A DNA stretch of 64,000 nt, from positions 434,001 to 498,000 of the forward strand of contig NZ_JAKQZC010000002.1 of the NCBI RefSeq assembly GCF_023736115.1. Direction: 5' to 3'. Under the pieces are notes generated by a model that saw only the letters and a program-made list of their open reading frames with translations, searched no databases and was not told where the DNA came from. Numbering within the stretch: the stretch's first letter is position 1; the number at the start of each line of letters is the position of its first letter. Positions 6,095-12,929 of this stretch are shown here, piece by piece. A program made the translations under genes and the position numbers. Source of the stretch: Salinicola avicenniae (GTDB lineage: Bacteria; Pseudomonadota; Gammaproteobacteria; Pseudomonadales; Halomonadaceae).

Positions 6095-7639
6095 ATGTCC
6101 GAAGGCGCTATCGTTCTACTGGTGGTGCTCGGCTTGATCGTGTCAGGCTGGGCGACAGCGCTAATCTACAAGCGAAAATGCAAACTCAAGGAGTTGGAAC
6201 TAGAAAGATTTCGACAATCCGTCGAGCATCTATGGCAGTACGAGGGTATTCACGACGCGACAGAGCGGTCAGAGGCACTGGTCAAGCAGGCAAAGGAAAC
6301 GGCTCTCCAAGCCCAACAGCGCGCCGACGAGATCGAGTCACAGGCCCAACAAGCCGCAGAGCGGCTGCGCAAAGAAGCCGAGCAGGAAAAACAGCGTATC
6401 CTCAGCGAAGGGCGTGCACAGGGCAAAGCCGCTAGGGACAAGGCCGACGCGACGATAGTCCAGGCCGACCGGCAGGCACACCAGATCGTCGAAGATGCAC
6501 GACGCCAAGCGGAAGAGACCGCAGGTAACGCCCTCAAGGCGGTAGAAAATGCCAAGCTCTATGAACAAACCGCCAAGGCCATGCGTAATATCATTGAGGG
6601 CTACCACGATGACTACATCGTCCCCAACTCCAGTCTGCTCGATGACCTGGCCGAAGACTTTTCTCACAAGGATGCCGGCGAAAAACTCAAGCAAGCGCGC
6701 AAGCACAGTCGTGACATGGCAAAGAATGGTCGTGCCGGCGACTGCGACTACAAGGAAGCAGTGCGCCGCGAATATGCCATACATTTCGCTGTTGACGCCT
6801 TCAATGGCAAGGTCGATTCCGTCCTTTCTAAAGTCAAGCATGACAACTACGGCAAGTTGCGCCAGGCCGTTCTCGATGCATTCGCCGTAGTGAACCACAA
6901 CGGCATGCCGTTCAAGAACGCACGCATCACCGACCTCTACCTGCAGGCTCGCCTGGAAGAGCTCAAGTGGGCGGTTACCGCCATGGAATTGAGGCAGGCG
7001 GAGCAGGAAGAGCAGCGCGCCATCCGCGAACAGATGAGAGAAGAGGAAAAAGCCCGCCGCGACATCGAAAAAACGCTCAAGCAAGCCGAGAAGGAAGAGC
7101 GTATGCTCGCCAAGGCCATGGAAGCGGCTCGTAAGCAACTTGAGGATGCCAACGATGAAGAGCGGGCCCAGTTCCAGGCACGACTAAGCGAACTCGAACA
7201 ACAGTTGGAAGAAGCCGAATCACGGGGGCAGCGAGCGCTATCCATGGCGCAACAGACTAAGCGTGGTCATGTATACATCATCTCCAACATCGGCTCGTTC
7301 GGAGAGAATGTGCTCAAGATCGGCATGACCCGTCGGCTGGAGCCGCTCGACCGCGTCAAAGAGCTGGGAGATGCCAGCGTCCCCTTCTCTTTCGACGTAC
7401 ACGCCATGATCTACTCAGAAGACGCCCCCGCTCTGGAGAATAAACTGCACCGTCAGTTCGCAGCTCGGCAGGTAAACCGGGTCAACCCTCGCAAGGAGTT
7501 CTTCGATGTTTCCTTGACTGAGATACGCGAAGCGATCGAAGAAGAAGCGCTCGAGGTTCACTGGACGATGTCCGCCGAAGCCTGGGAGTATCGCGAATCA
7601 CAATCCCTGGCAGAACGCGAACTACAAGCAGTTTCCTAA
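6095..7639 (+). CDS. SNIPE-like membrane-anchored DUF4041/GIY-YIG nuclease
   Basis: 514-residue protein. Residues 4-25 form one N-terminal membrane segment (AIVLLVVLGLIVSGW) and basic KRK follows, so the bulk should be cytoplasmic. Residues ~30-155 are Gln/Ala/Glu-rich coiled coil. Residues ~158-320 fit the DUF4041 region, and ~300-385 are a second charged coiled coil. Residues 391-480 form a T5orf172/Mug113 GIY-YIG nuclease: VYI (Y394), KIGMT (408-412), R413/R414/R420, catalytic E448 in LENKLH, and N464 before EFF. From memory, this architecture is that of SNIPE, an anti-phage protein reported to cut incoming DNA at the membrane. The gene has its own leader and terminators and lies between cI and the second operator cluster, like rexAB in lambda. 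Confidence 0.82.
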   Translation: MSEGAIVLLVVLGLIVSGWATALIYKRKCKLKELELERFRQSVEHLWQYEGIHDATERSEALVKQAKETALQAQQRADEIESQAQQAAERLRKEAEQEKQRILSEGRAQGKAARDKADATIVQADRQAHQIVEDARRQAEETAGNALKAVENAKLYEQTAKAMRNIIEGYHDDYIVPNSSLLDDLAEDFSHKDAGEKLKQARKHSRDMAKNGRAGDCDYKEAVRREYAIHFAVDAFNGKVDSVLSKVKHDNYGKLRQAVLDAFAVVNHNGMPFKNARITDLYLQARLEELKWAVTAMELRQAEQEEQRAIREQMREEEKARRDIEKTLKQAEKEERMLAKAMEAARKQLEDANDEERAQFQARLSELEQQLEEAESRGQRALSMAQQTKRGHVYIISNIGSFGENVLKIGMTRRLEPLDRVKELGDASVPFSFDVHAMIYSEDAPALENKLHRQFAARQVNRVNPRKEFFDVSLTEIREAIEEEALEVHWTMSAEAWEYRESQSLAERELQAVS

Positions 7640-7660
7640 TACTGCGACCCAAGCTATGGC

Positions 7661-7686
7661 AACCCGCCCTCGAGGCGGGTTTTTTG
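7661..7686 (+). terminator. Rho-independent terminator after SNIPE-like gene
   Basis: ACCCGCC / GGCGGGT stem around a CTCGA loop followed by TTTTTT, 22 nt after the stop codon. It insulates the nuclease gene from the next operator and operon. Confidence 0.88.
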
Positions 7687-7703
7687 TGCCTACCCGAAAA
7701 TTA

Positions 7704-7777
7704 ATTACCCAAGGGTATTGACCGTACAATTACCCGTGGGTAATTATTGTTCCCACGACAACGACATCGTGGGTAAT
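7704..7777. promoter_or_regulatory. OL-like operator cluster
   Basis: ATTACCCAAGGGTATT (7704-7719), ATTACCCGTGGGTAAT (7729-7744, perfect palindrome) and a half-matching site ending GTGGGTAAT (7762-7777). These match the ATTACCCRYGGGTAAT consensus between cro and cI, 2.6 kb away. In lambda, OR and OL are about 2.4 kb apart and are bridged by a CI octamer; the same looping is plausible here. CCCACGA (7752-7758) and TCGTGGG (7767-7773) can also form a hairpin in the leader RNA. Confidence 0.8.
7718..7747 (+). promoter_or_regulatory. Candidate pL promoter
   Basis: TTGACC (7718-7723) is followed after 18 nt by AATTAT (7742-7747), with the perfect operator lying in the spacer. It mirrors the layout of the cro promoter and would drive the rightward operon starting at 7783. 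Confidence 0.55.
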
Positions 7778-7782
7778 GAACC

Positions 7783-8196
7783 ATGAACCAGGTCACGCAG
7801 GACCACCAGACAATCGAGGCATTTGGTTACCGCTGCCGGATAGGTAAGCGTACCCAAGGCCTACCCACCGCCAAACAGGCACAGGTCATGGCAGGCATTG
7901 CCGCCGGCATGACCCAGAAAGAGATCGCCAAGCTGCGCGGCGTATCGCCAGCCACCGTCAAAAGCACGGTTGAAGCGCTCTACTTCACCCTTCACGCCCA
8001 GCGCGCGACCGATGCGGTCGCCAAGGCGATGCGTCGCGGCTGGATCGCCCCGCTGCTGCTGGCGATCACCATCAGCGCCATCTCCCCTGACGTCCACATG
8101 CAGCGCCAGCGCTCCAGCGGTGGCCGCCAGACAATCAGCATCACCAAGCTGTCGCGCCGCCAAGAGTCGTTCGACATCGCGGGGCTCGCAGCATGA
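7783..8196 (+). CDS. LuxR-type HTH phage regulator (N position)
   Basis: 137-residue protein, first gene behind the OL-like operators. Residues ~28-72 (LPTAKQAQVMAGIAAGMTQKEIAKLRGVSPATVKSTVEAL) are a GerE/LuxR-type HTH. A hydrophobic stretch near 88-100 (WIAPLLLAITISAI) could be a short membrane segment. No receiver or autoinducer domain is present. By position it replaces lambda N. No clear Shine-Dalgarno precedes the ATG, and a leader hairpin is possible. The stop overlaps the next start (ATGA). Confidence 0.7.
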   Translation: MNQVTQDHQTIEAFGYRCRIGKRTQGLPTAKQAQVMAGIAAGMTQKEIAKLRGVSPATVKSTVEALYFTLHAQRATDAVAKAMRRGWIAPLLLAITISAISPDVHMQRQRSSGGRQTISITKLSRRQESFDIAGLAA

Positions 8197-8495
8197 TTAG
8201 CGCCACCACCTTCTGCTACGGCGCCAACCAGATTGCGGCCGTCTACGACGAGCACGTCTGTGCCGGTGGGCGGGTAGACACCGAGATCGAATACATGGCG
8301 CGGGAACGCGAGCACGGCACGCCGAGCAGCGGCTATCGGCCGGCGCTCTACCTGCCGGGCAACAACCGACTCGTCGTCATCACCGATCAGTGCTTCGGCC
8401 GCGAGAGCAACGCCCGTGCCTGGATTGCCGACCAGATCCGCCTGATCGCCATCGCCCGCAAACGCCAGAAGGAGAGCCAGTCATGCGCGAACTGA
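8193..8495 (+). CDS. Hypothetical phage protein
   Basis: 100-residue protein whose ATG overlaps the preceding stop by 4 nt. It has mixed alpha/beta character (GYRPALYLPGNNRLVVITDQCFG) and no membrane segment or metal-binding cluster. The 3' end overlaps the next gene by 13 nt. It is part of the rightward early operon. Unrecognised. Confidence 0.55.
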   Translation: MISATTFCYGANQIAAVYDEHVCAGGRVDTEIEYMAREREHGTPSSGYRPALYLPGNNRLVVITDQCFGRESNARAWIADQIRLIAIARKRQKESQSCAN

Positions 8496-8767
8496 TCGCC
8501 AGACCCCTTGCCGGCGTCGTCAGCGCCATCGGCACACTCGGGCTACTCACGGCGGCATCCGTCGGGCTGGTCGGCCCCAGCGACTACGAAATGCAGCTGA
8601 TGCAGCAGGAGCAATACTGCGAAAGCGTCGCCACCTGGAACGCCGAAGCCGCCCGCGGCGTGGCGCCAGCGCAGCGCTACGGCCACCCGGACTACGACGA
8701 CATTGCCGACACGGCGTGCGCCCCGGTGCTTTCGCAGATCGGCACCGGCGAGTACGCCAGCAACTGA
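8483..8767 (+). CDS. Small phage membrane or exported protein
   Basis: 94 residues from ATG 8483 with AAGGAGAG upstream. Residues ~8-28 (PLAGVVSAIGTLGLLTAASVG) form a membrane segment or uncleaved signal. The remainder is hydrophilic with two cysteines (EQYCESV and DTACAPV) that could form a disulfide if periplasmic. It overlaps the previous gene by 13 nt and is the last of the three-gene operon. Unknown function. Confidence 0.55.
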   Translation: MRELIARPLAGVVSAIGTLGLLTAASVGLVGPSDYEMQLMQQEQYCESVATWNAEAARGVAPAQRYGHPDYDDIADTACAPVLSQIGTGEYASN

Positions 8768-8892
8768 ACGACGCAGCCGCCAGCGTTGGCGGCCTGTATC
8801 CGAAAGCGCCTGCAGGCGCGGACGCTTCGGGATGCAGTAGCTCTTTAACAACTCGGACCCCACGCAGTGCCAGCGGTGCGTAATCCGCTGGC

Positions 8893-8948
8893 CATCGGGA
8901 AGGGCTTGGGACGGCAGTATCAAACGCGAACCCGAGCCCTTCCCGATG
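8893..8948. repeat. Long perfect hairpin in prophage spacer
   Basis: CATCGGGAAGGGCTTGGG (8893-8910) pairs with CCCGAGCCCTTCCCGATG (8931-8948): 18 pairs including one G-U, with a 20-nt loop. There is no T-run on either side, so it is not a standard terminator. The right arm motif GAGCCCTYCCCGATG recurs in diverged form at about 9558-9572 and 10099-10113. Confidence 0.7.
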
Positions 8949-8999
8949 TATTAGGTCTGCGGTCAGGGAGACATCTCCGCGATCGCCTGCATGGCGTCT

Positions 9000-9389
9000 T
9001 TAACTATCACCCTCGAAAAGCCTTTCAACATCCCGAATTTGGCTTTCTGACTTTATATATTGCTGATAAATCTCATAGACGTCTTCAACTTGATCACATA
9101 CAAGTTGCGACGGCTGCCGGTTTGGATCGTCAATCAACTTACCGAACTCGTTGGTCGTATCCACATAGCCATCCGCGTTTTCGTAGGCCTGCATAAGCGA
9201 CTCTATATCCCGACGGACTTCATACTCATCCGGAGAATTCTCCATGTAGGTTATGATGAGGTCAGCACTTACCTCTATCTGCCTATCCATATTCTCCCGA
9301 TTGCATTCCATTGCCTCAGCAAAGACCGATGAGCTCGATGCCGCTAGAACAAAGGAAGCCATTGCCAGATTTTTCCAAGTGCCTTTCAT
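9000..9389 (-). CDS. Small exported prophage protein
   Basis: 129 residues from ATG 9389, with AGGAGAA just upstream; an in-frame ATG at 9491 lacks such a site. Residues 1-24 are a signal peptide (ASFVLAASSSSVFAEA). The mature part is acidic and helical with two cysteines (AMECN and LVCDQ), probably disulfide-bonded in the periplasm. It is transcribed against the surrounding early operon, as expected for a moron gene expressed in the lysogen. No family recognised. Confidence 0.65.
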   Translation of the reverse strand: MKGTWKNLAMASFVLAASSSSVFAEAMECNRENMDRQIEVSADLIITYMENSPDEYEVRRDIESLMQAYENADGYVDTTNEFGKLIDDPNRQPSQLVCDQVEDVYEIYQQYIKSESQIRDVERLFEGDS

Positions 9390-9757
9390 CGGAGTTCTCC
9401 TAGTTTCGTAGCCGCATACTATAGATGCGCGAAAAAATCGCCAATGAGCTGGTGGCTTCTTCAACGTTCGGAGTTTGGCTATGTTCCCCAAGGCAGCTCA
9501 CTAGGTCGGCTCCGCGCAGTCGGTAGCATCTGCACAGCGCAGCCCCCTCGGGAAGCAGAGCACTCTCCGATGCTTTGGCATCATCTGGACCTGCGTACTT
9601 TCGTCCGGTGAGGAACCAGGCGCCTTTTACCTAGTCTTATAGTTGAGTGAAACGCAGGGTCATCTGACAAGCTGAAGGTTTTTTTGGCATGTTCGCCAAT
9701 CAGGTAGCTCCCATAAGCGAACAATCCATAGGGCTACCGAAACCAACGGAGCAATTC
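9390..9757. other. Intergenic region between divergent prophage genes
   Basis: 368 bp without a supportable gene. Upstream of the exported-protein gene, a minus-strand TATAGT (about 9418-9423) with TTGGCG roughly 15 nt before it is a weak promoter candidate. The region also carries the structured repeat at 9551-9610. Confidence 0.5.
9551..9610 (+). repeat. Diverged structured repeat, copy 1
   Basis: The segment with CTCTCCGATGC, a GATGC-TTTG-GCATC-type mini-hairpin and CTGCGTACTTTCGTCCGG is about three-quarters identical by eye to 10090-10152. Both copies lie 100-150 bp upstream of small plus-strand genes. It might be a cis-acting RNA or a terminator relic. Confidence 0.45.
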
Positions 9758-9979
9758 ATGAAGATGACCGACAAGGATCGTAGCGGGCCGCTGATAAAAA
9801 AGCGGCGTGAAATCAACGAGAAAAGCTTAAAACATCTATCCAGTCAACACGGTATACCCGTAGGTACTTTGAAGACGCGTGTTAAGAAATACCTGGATAT
9901 GGGATTAGATAGAGAACGCGCGATAGAGCTGGCGTTGTTTGGTCCATTCAGCGCACAAAGCAGGCCACGCCAGCACTAG
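9758..9979 (+). CDS. Small HTH-like phage protein
   Basis: 73 residues from ATG 9758, which has GGAG 6 nt upstream; the longer frame from 9689 has no ribosome site. The core SLKHLSSQHGIPVGTLKTRVKKYLDMGLDRERAIELAL looks like the short HTH found in phage proteins and at the C-end of HNH endonucleases. The gene is more AT-rich than its neighbours, suggesting separate acquisition. It is flanked on both sides by diverged repeats. Confidence 0.5.
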   Translation: MKMTDKDRSGPLIKKRREINEKSLKHLSSQHGIPVGTLKTRVKKYLDMGLDRERAIELALFGPFSAQSRPRQH

Positions 9980-10089
9980 CCAACCTATGGCGCTAATCGC
10001 ATTCTCATGAGATAGCGCCATCTTAGCCACGACGCTATTCGCTGGTCATCGGAGAGTGTTTTCCCGCGGCCTTGCTCCGTCCCGAAGCG

Positions 10090-10152
10090 ACAGCGGCGAG
10101 AGCCCTCCCCGATGCTGCGGCATCAATCAGTTCCCTGCGTACCTTCGCCCGG
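10090..10152 (+). repeat. Diverged structured repeat, copy 2
   Basis: GAGCCCTCCCCGATGC, a GATGC-TGCG-GCATC mini-hairpin and CTGCGTACCTTCGCCCGG match 9551-9610. CATCGGAGAGTG upstream (10048-10059) can pair imperfectly with the CCCTCCCCGATG arm. It runs directly into the terminator at 10147-10173. Confidence 0.45.
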
Positions 10153-10173
10153 CCCCGCGCCGGGCTCTTTTTT
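10147..10173 (+). terminator. Rho-independent terminator
   Basis: GCCCGGC (10147-10153) / GCCGGGC (10159-10165) stem followed by TCTTTTTT. It ends transcription of the gene at 9758 or of a short leader RNA before the zinc-finger gene. Confidence 0.85.
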
Positions 10174-10250
10174 CCCCAAACCAACAGCACAACGGCGAGC
10201 GCCTGCCGATCGGGCGCTGGCCTTTGTGCTGCCCAGTCACGGAGCACTTC

Positions 10251-10529
10251 ATGCCGATCTATCTGCCTGTCCGGCGGCATTGCCGGTGCCGTGTCTGCGG
10301 CGCGCGCCAGACGAAGCCGCGCCATCCCGACGAATACATGCGCGGCCCTCGCTGCCGCAACTGCCACCGGATCAAAACACTGCGCATCGATAAGTGGGCC
10401 GACGCCAAGCCCTGGCGGCGCGAAACCTGTCGGTGCGACGGCTACCACTTCCCGCATCGGCGCGGCTCGCTCTGGTGCTACCACAATCCAGCTTACCCGG
10501 TAGACGAAGACCGGCGGCTGTTTGCCTGA
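10251..10529 (+). CDS. Cysteine-rich zinc-binding phage protein
   Basis: 92 residues from ATG 10251 with GGAG 6 nt upstream. It holds CRCRVCG (about 10-17), CRNC (about 36-39) and CRCDGYHFPHRRG (about 60-73), enough Cys and His for one or two zinc sites. It is strongly basic overall. Its stop codon lies within the ribosome-binding region of rdgC, so the two are probably translationally coupled. It is likely a nucleic-acid-binding phage protein; the exact role is unknown. Confidence 0.65.
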   Translation: MPIYLPVRRHCRCRVCGARQTKPRHPDEYMRGPRCRNCHRIKTLRIDKWADAKPWRRETCRCDGYHFPHRRGSLWCYHNPAYPVDEDRRLFA

Positions 10530-10539
10530 GGAGAACACC

Positions 10540-11490
10540 ATGCACCTGAAGAATTCAGCCATCTACCGGGCCGCGCTGCCCGACTCCGTAACTCTCGCGG
10601 AAAGCCTCGAAGAGCGGCTCCCCTACCGCCCTCTGACTGACACCGAGATCGTTCGCCTCAGTTTCGTGCCAAACCCTCGCACCGGTGAGCTGGTGACGGC
10701 ATTCGAGAACGGCTACTCGGTGACACTCCGCGTCGACGAGAAGGTGATTCCGGCCAAGATTCGGCAAGCCCGGATCGATGAAGAGATCGACGCATTCGAG
10801 AAACGCAGCGGGCGTTTTCCGGAGCCGGAAGAAAAGGCCGGCATTCGCGAGATGGTTATGGGCGAGCTTTGCAAAAACGCCCTCGTCGACCATCACACGG
10901 TCAACGCCTACTACCACCCCGAGAGCGAATTGCTCTTCGTCGACACCAGCTCGAACAAGGACGCCGATCGCGTGATGCGCGCCCTGGTGCTGGCCTGTGA
11001 CACGGTCAAGACGCAGACCATCCACATCAACAGCCTGACCAAAGGACTGACCGCCAAGCTGCAGGACCACATTGAGAACGGCTCGTTCGACTACCGGCCA
11101 TTTGGACAGCTCGGCATCGACGACAACGTGAAGATGGCCCACCCGACCGGGGGCGAGGGAACAGAGCGAGTCACCTACCAATCGGTCGACGTCGGCAGTA
11201 ACAGAGAAGTGCTGGATCAGCTACGCCGCGGTTTCGAGGTGGAGCACCTGGGGCTGGTATATCGCTCGGTGTACTTCCGCCTGACCAAGGATTTCAAGCT
11301 CAAGTCGATCAGCTTGGACATCCTCATCGAGCCCGATGACGAGGCTGCCGAAGACGACGCGGCTCACGCTTGGCGAGTTAACGCGATAGTGGGCGTCTCT
11401 CTCCTGGTCGAGATCGTCAACGAGCTCTGCACGCTGGTCGACTTCGAGTTGCCCGCCTTGCCCGAAAGCGAAGGCGGCGGGGAGGCTTAG
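10540..11490 (+). CDS. rdgC: Recombination-associated protein RdgC (phage-encoded)
   Basis: 316 residues from ATG 10540, chosen for GAGGAG 7 nt upstream. The start MHLKNSAIYRAALPDSVTLAESLEERL, the FVPNPRTGELV block, the GYSVTLRVDEKVIPAKIRQ segment and the KGLTAKLQDHIENG region match RdgC. RdgC forms a ring-shaped dimer around double-stranded DNA and restrains RecA; phage copies sit in recombination modules. Here it lies in the lambda red/exo-like position, which fits a role in phage recombination. Full length relative to the E. coli protein (303 residues). Confidence 0.9.
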   Translation: MHLKNSAIYRAALPDSVTLAESLEERLPYRPLTDTEIVRLSFVPNPRTGELVTAFENGYSVTLRVDEKVIPAKIRQARIDEEIDAFEKRSGRFPEPEEKAGIREMVMGELCKNALVDHHTVNAYYHPESELLFVDTSSNKDADRVMRALVLACDTVKTQTIHINSLTKGLTAKLQDHIENGSFDYRPFGQLGIDDNVKMAHPTGGEGTERVTYQSVDVGSNREVLDQLRRGFEVEHLGLVYRSVYFRLTKDFKLKSISLDILIEPDDEAAEDDAAHAWRVNAIVGVSLLVEIVNELCTLVDFELPALPESEGGGEA

Positions 11491-11491
11491 A

Positions 11492-11875
11492 CTAAAACTG
11501 CTCCTTCTTGAACTCGTCGATGATAGCTGATCCGTCGTCCCAATCTTGAGTGATGGTAAGGGTGTTTCCCGAGGTCTTGTAGATAATGACTTCGTCTAGC
11601 TCGTGGGTCCTCCAGCGGCCTGTATCGGTGGCCCAGATAATCCGATTGCCATCGAGCTTGCACCGCATAGCCCAGTGACTGTTGTCGCTTGGACGGTTGT
11701 AAGACAGATGAGTGATGCCACCCGACTGTCGATCGACATGAATAATCGACAGATCTCGCCCCATAGTCGCTGAAACCATCGCTCTGCACAGTTCTGCCTG
11801 ACTAAATTCCGCGCTTTGTGCGACTCCAGGCACCGCACACAGACAAGCCACCAGAGACATTTTTCTTAAACCCAT
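11492..11875 (-). CDS. Small exported prophage protein
   Basis: 127 residues from ATG 11875 with AGGAGAAGGGA upstream. Signal peptide ~1-22 (MSLVACLCAVPGVAQSAEF region). The mature part is beta-rich with two cysteines (ELCRAM and MRCKLDGN) and resembles small periplasmic proteins of unknown function. It is convergent with rdgC with one base between the two stops and runs against the operon, suggesting a lysogenic-conversion (moron) gene. Its ribosome site overlaps the TAG of the decayed frame at 11888. Confidence 0.6.
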   Translation of the reverse strand: MGLRKMSLVACLCAVPGVAQSAEFSQAELCRAMVSATMGRDLSIIHVDRQSGGITHLSYNRPSDNSHWAMRCKLDGNRIIWATDTGRWRTHELDEVIIYKTSGNTLTITQDWDDGSAIIDEFKKEQF

Positions 11876-11887
11876 TCCCTTCTCCTA

Positions 11888-12066
11888 GTTATCGCCATCG
11901 AGCAGCGATTTCAGCCTACCGAGGAACGTGTCAATGACGCTACCGCCCGTGCGCCCTCCAGTCGACGGTCGATCACGTAAAGCCACCTCGGCGGACCGCC
12001 CATCAGGCCAAACGCGCCGAGAATGAACGGCGCCAGCGGGAGGGGCAGAACTAAGGAGGATGCCAT
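11888..12066 (-). pseudogene. Decayed small gene upstream of exported protein
   Basis: Two minus-strand frames look protein-like in sequence: APFILGAFGLMGGPPRWL then VIDRRLEG in one frame, and GGSVIDTFLGRLKSLLDGDN ending at TAG 11888 in the next. A single -1 shift near 11955-11965 joins them into a ~60-residue protein with a hydrophobic N-terminus. The TAG overlaps the ribosome site of the exported protein at 11875, as in a coupled operon. The 5' end coincides with the HNH gene start on the other strand, so the HNH insertion may have truncated it. Confidence 0.35.
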
Positions 12067-12706
12067 GCAGGTACGCAGCAAGCGCCAGCCATGGAGCCCG
12101 GAAGACAAGATAGCGCTCGCAAAGCACTACCCGGATACCGACAACGCGACGCTGGCGAAGATCTTTCGGCGCTCGCTTTCGAGCATCAAGAACGAGGCGG
12201 TCAACCAAGAGCTGAAGAAGAGCGCCAGCTACATGGAGAAGAACAAGCCCGGGCAGTTCCGGGCCGGCCAGACCAGCTGGAACAAGGGAAAGCGGCATCC
12301 TTCGACCGGGCGCTCCAGGGAAACGCAGTTCAGGAAAGGCCAGCGGCCCCACAACTGGGTGCCAGTCGGAACCGAGCGCGTCACGGATGGCTATCTACAG
12401 CGCAAGGTTTCCGACACCGGCGATGCCAGGCAGGACTGGCGCTATCTCCACCACCTGGCGTGGGAAGAGGTAAGCGGGAAGCCGATACCGCCGGGCCATG
12501 CCGTCGCCTTTATCGATGGCGACGAGAGCAACATCGATCCATCAAACCTCGAGCTGATCACCCGAGAAGAGCTGATGCGCCGCAACAGCTACCACACGAA
12601 CCTGCCTCCTGAGTATGCCCCAATCATCCAGCTACGCGGCGTGCTCACGCGCAAGATCAACAAACGGACCCGAGACCATGAAGAATCGAATCGAAGATCT
12701 CCGTAA
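12065..12706 (+). CDS. HNH endonuclease
   Basis: 213 residues from ATG 12065 with AGGAGG 6 nt upstream. Residues ~8-50 are a SANT/Myb-like HTH (WSPEDKIALAKHYPDTDNATLAKIF). Residues 65-100 hold two FR-GQ-W/H-N motifs (FRAGQTSWNKG, FRKGQRPHNWVPVG) seen before HNH domains. Residues 127-165 give the HNH core: YLHHLAWEE (H129/H130), PPGHAVAFIDGD (H145) and N156/N161. Such free-standing HNH genes in phages are often homing endonucleases; related proteins also take part in DNA packaging, which the distance from terminase makes less likely here. Confidence 0.85.
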   Translation: MQVRSKRQPWSPEDKIALAKHYPDTDNATLAKIFRRSLSSIKNEAVNQELKKSASYMEKNKPGQFRAGQTSWNKGKRHPSTGRSRETQFRKGQRPHNWVPVGTERVTDGYLQRKVSDTGDARQDWRYLHHLAWEEVSGKPIPPGHAVAFIDGDESNIDPSNLELITREELMRRNSYHTNLPPEYAPIIQLRGVLTRKINKRTRDHEESNRRSP

Positions 12707-12929
12707 CCACCTTTTCGCCGAACTCGAGCGCCTGGGAGACGAGGAATTGAGTGGCGAAGCGCTCGAAGCCGAACTCAAGCGCGCCAAGGCCATCGGCGCC
12801 GTGGCTCAGAACATCACCGATAGCGCCCGGGTTGAGGTCGAGTATCTGAAGGCCACCGGCCAGGATCGGGGAACCGGGTTTCTCCCGCCGGCGGAAGGTC
12901 GGGAGCCACTGCCGCCAGGCCGCGGCTGA
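12678..12929 (+). CDS. Conserved small phage protein
   Basis: 83 residues from ATG 12678, overlapping the HNH gene by 29 nt. The opening IEDLRNHLFAELERLGDEELSGEALEAELKRAKAIGAVAQNITDSARVE matches a widespread small phage family found in early and left-arm regions; no function is known to me. It is helical and acidic. The stop overlaps the ATG of the next gene at 12929, so the two are coupled. Confidence 0.7.
   Translation: MKNRIEDLRNHLFAELERLGDEELSGEALEAELKRAKAIGAVAQNITDSARVEVEYLKATGQDRGTGFLPPAEGREPLPPGRG

Noticed and set aside
7752-7773. Third complete CI operator
   Set aside because: Only the right half matches the consensus well; kept as a half-site and possible leader hairpin.
8893-8948. 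Perfect hairpin read as a terminator
   Set aside because: No T-run on either strand and a 20-nt loop; treated as a structured repeat instead.
10035-10562. Minus-strand frame of 175 codons over the zinc-finger and rdgC start
   Set aside because: Overlaps a terminator and two genes with good ribosome sites; sequence is Ala/Arg-rich without motifs.
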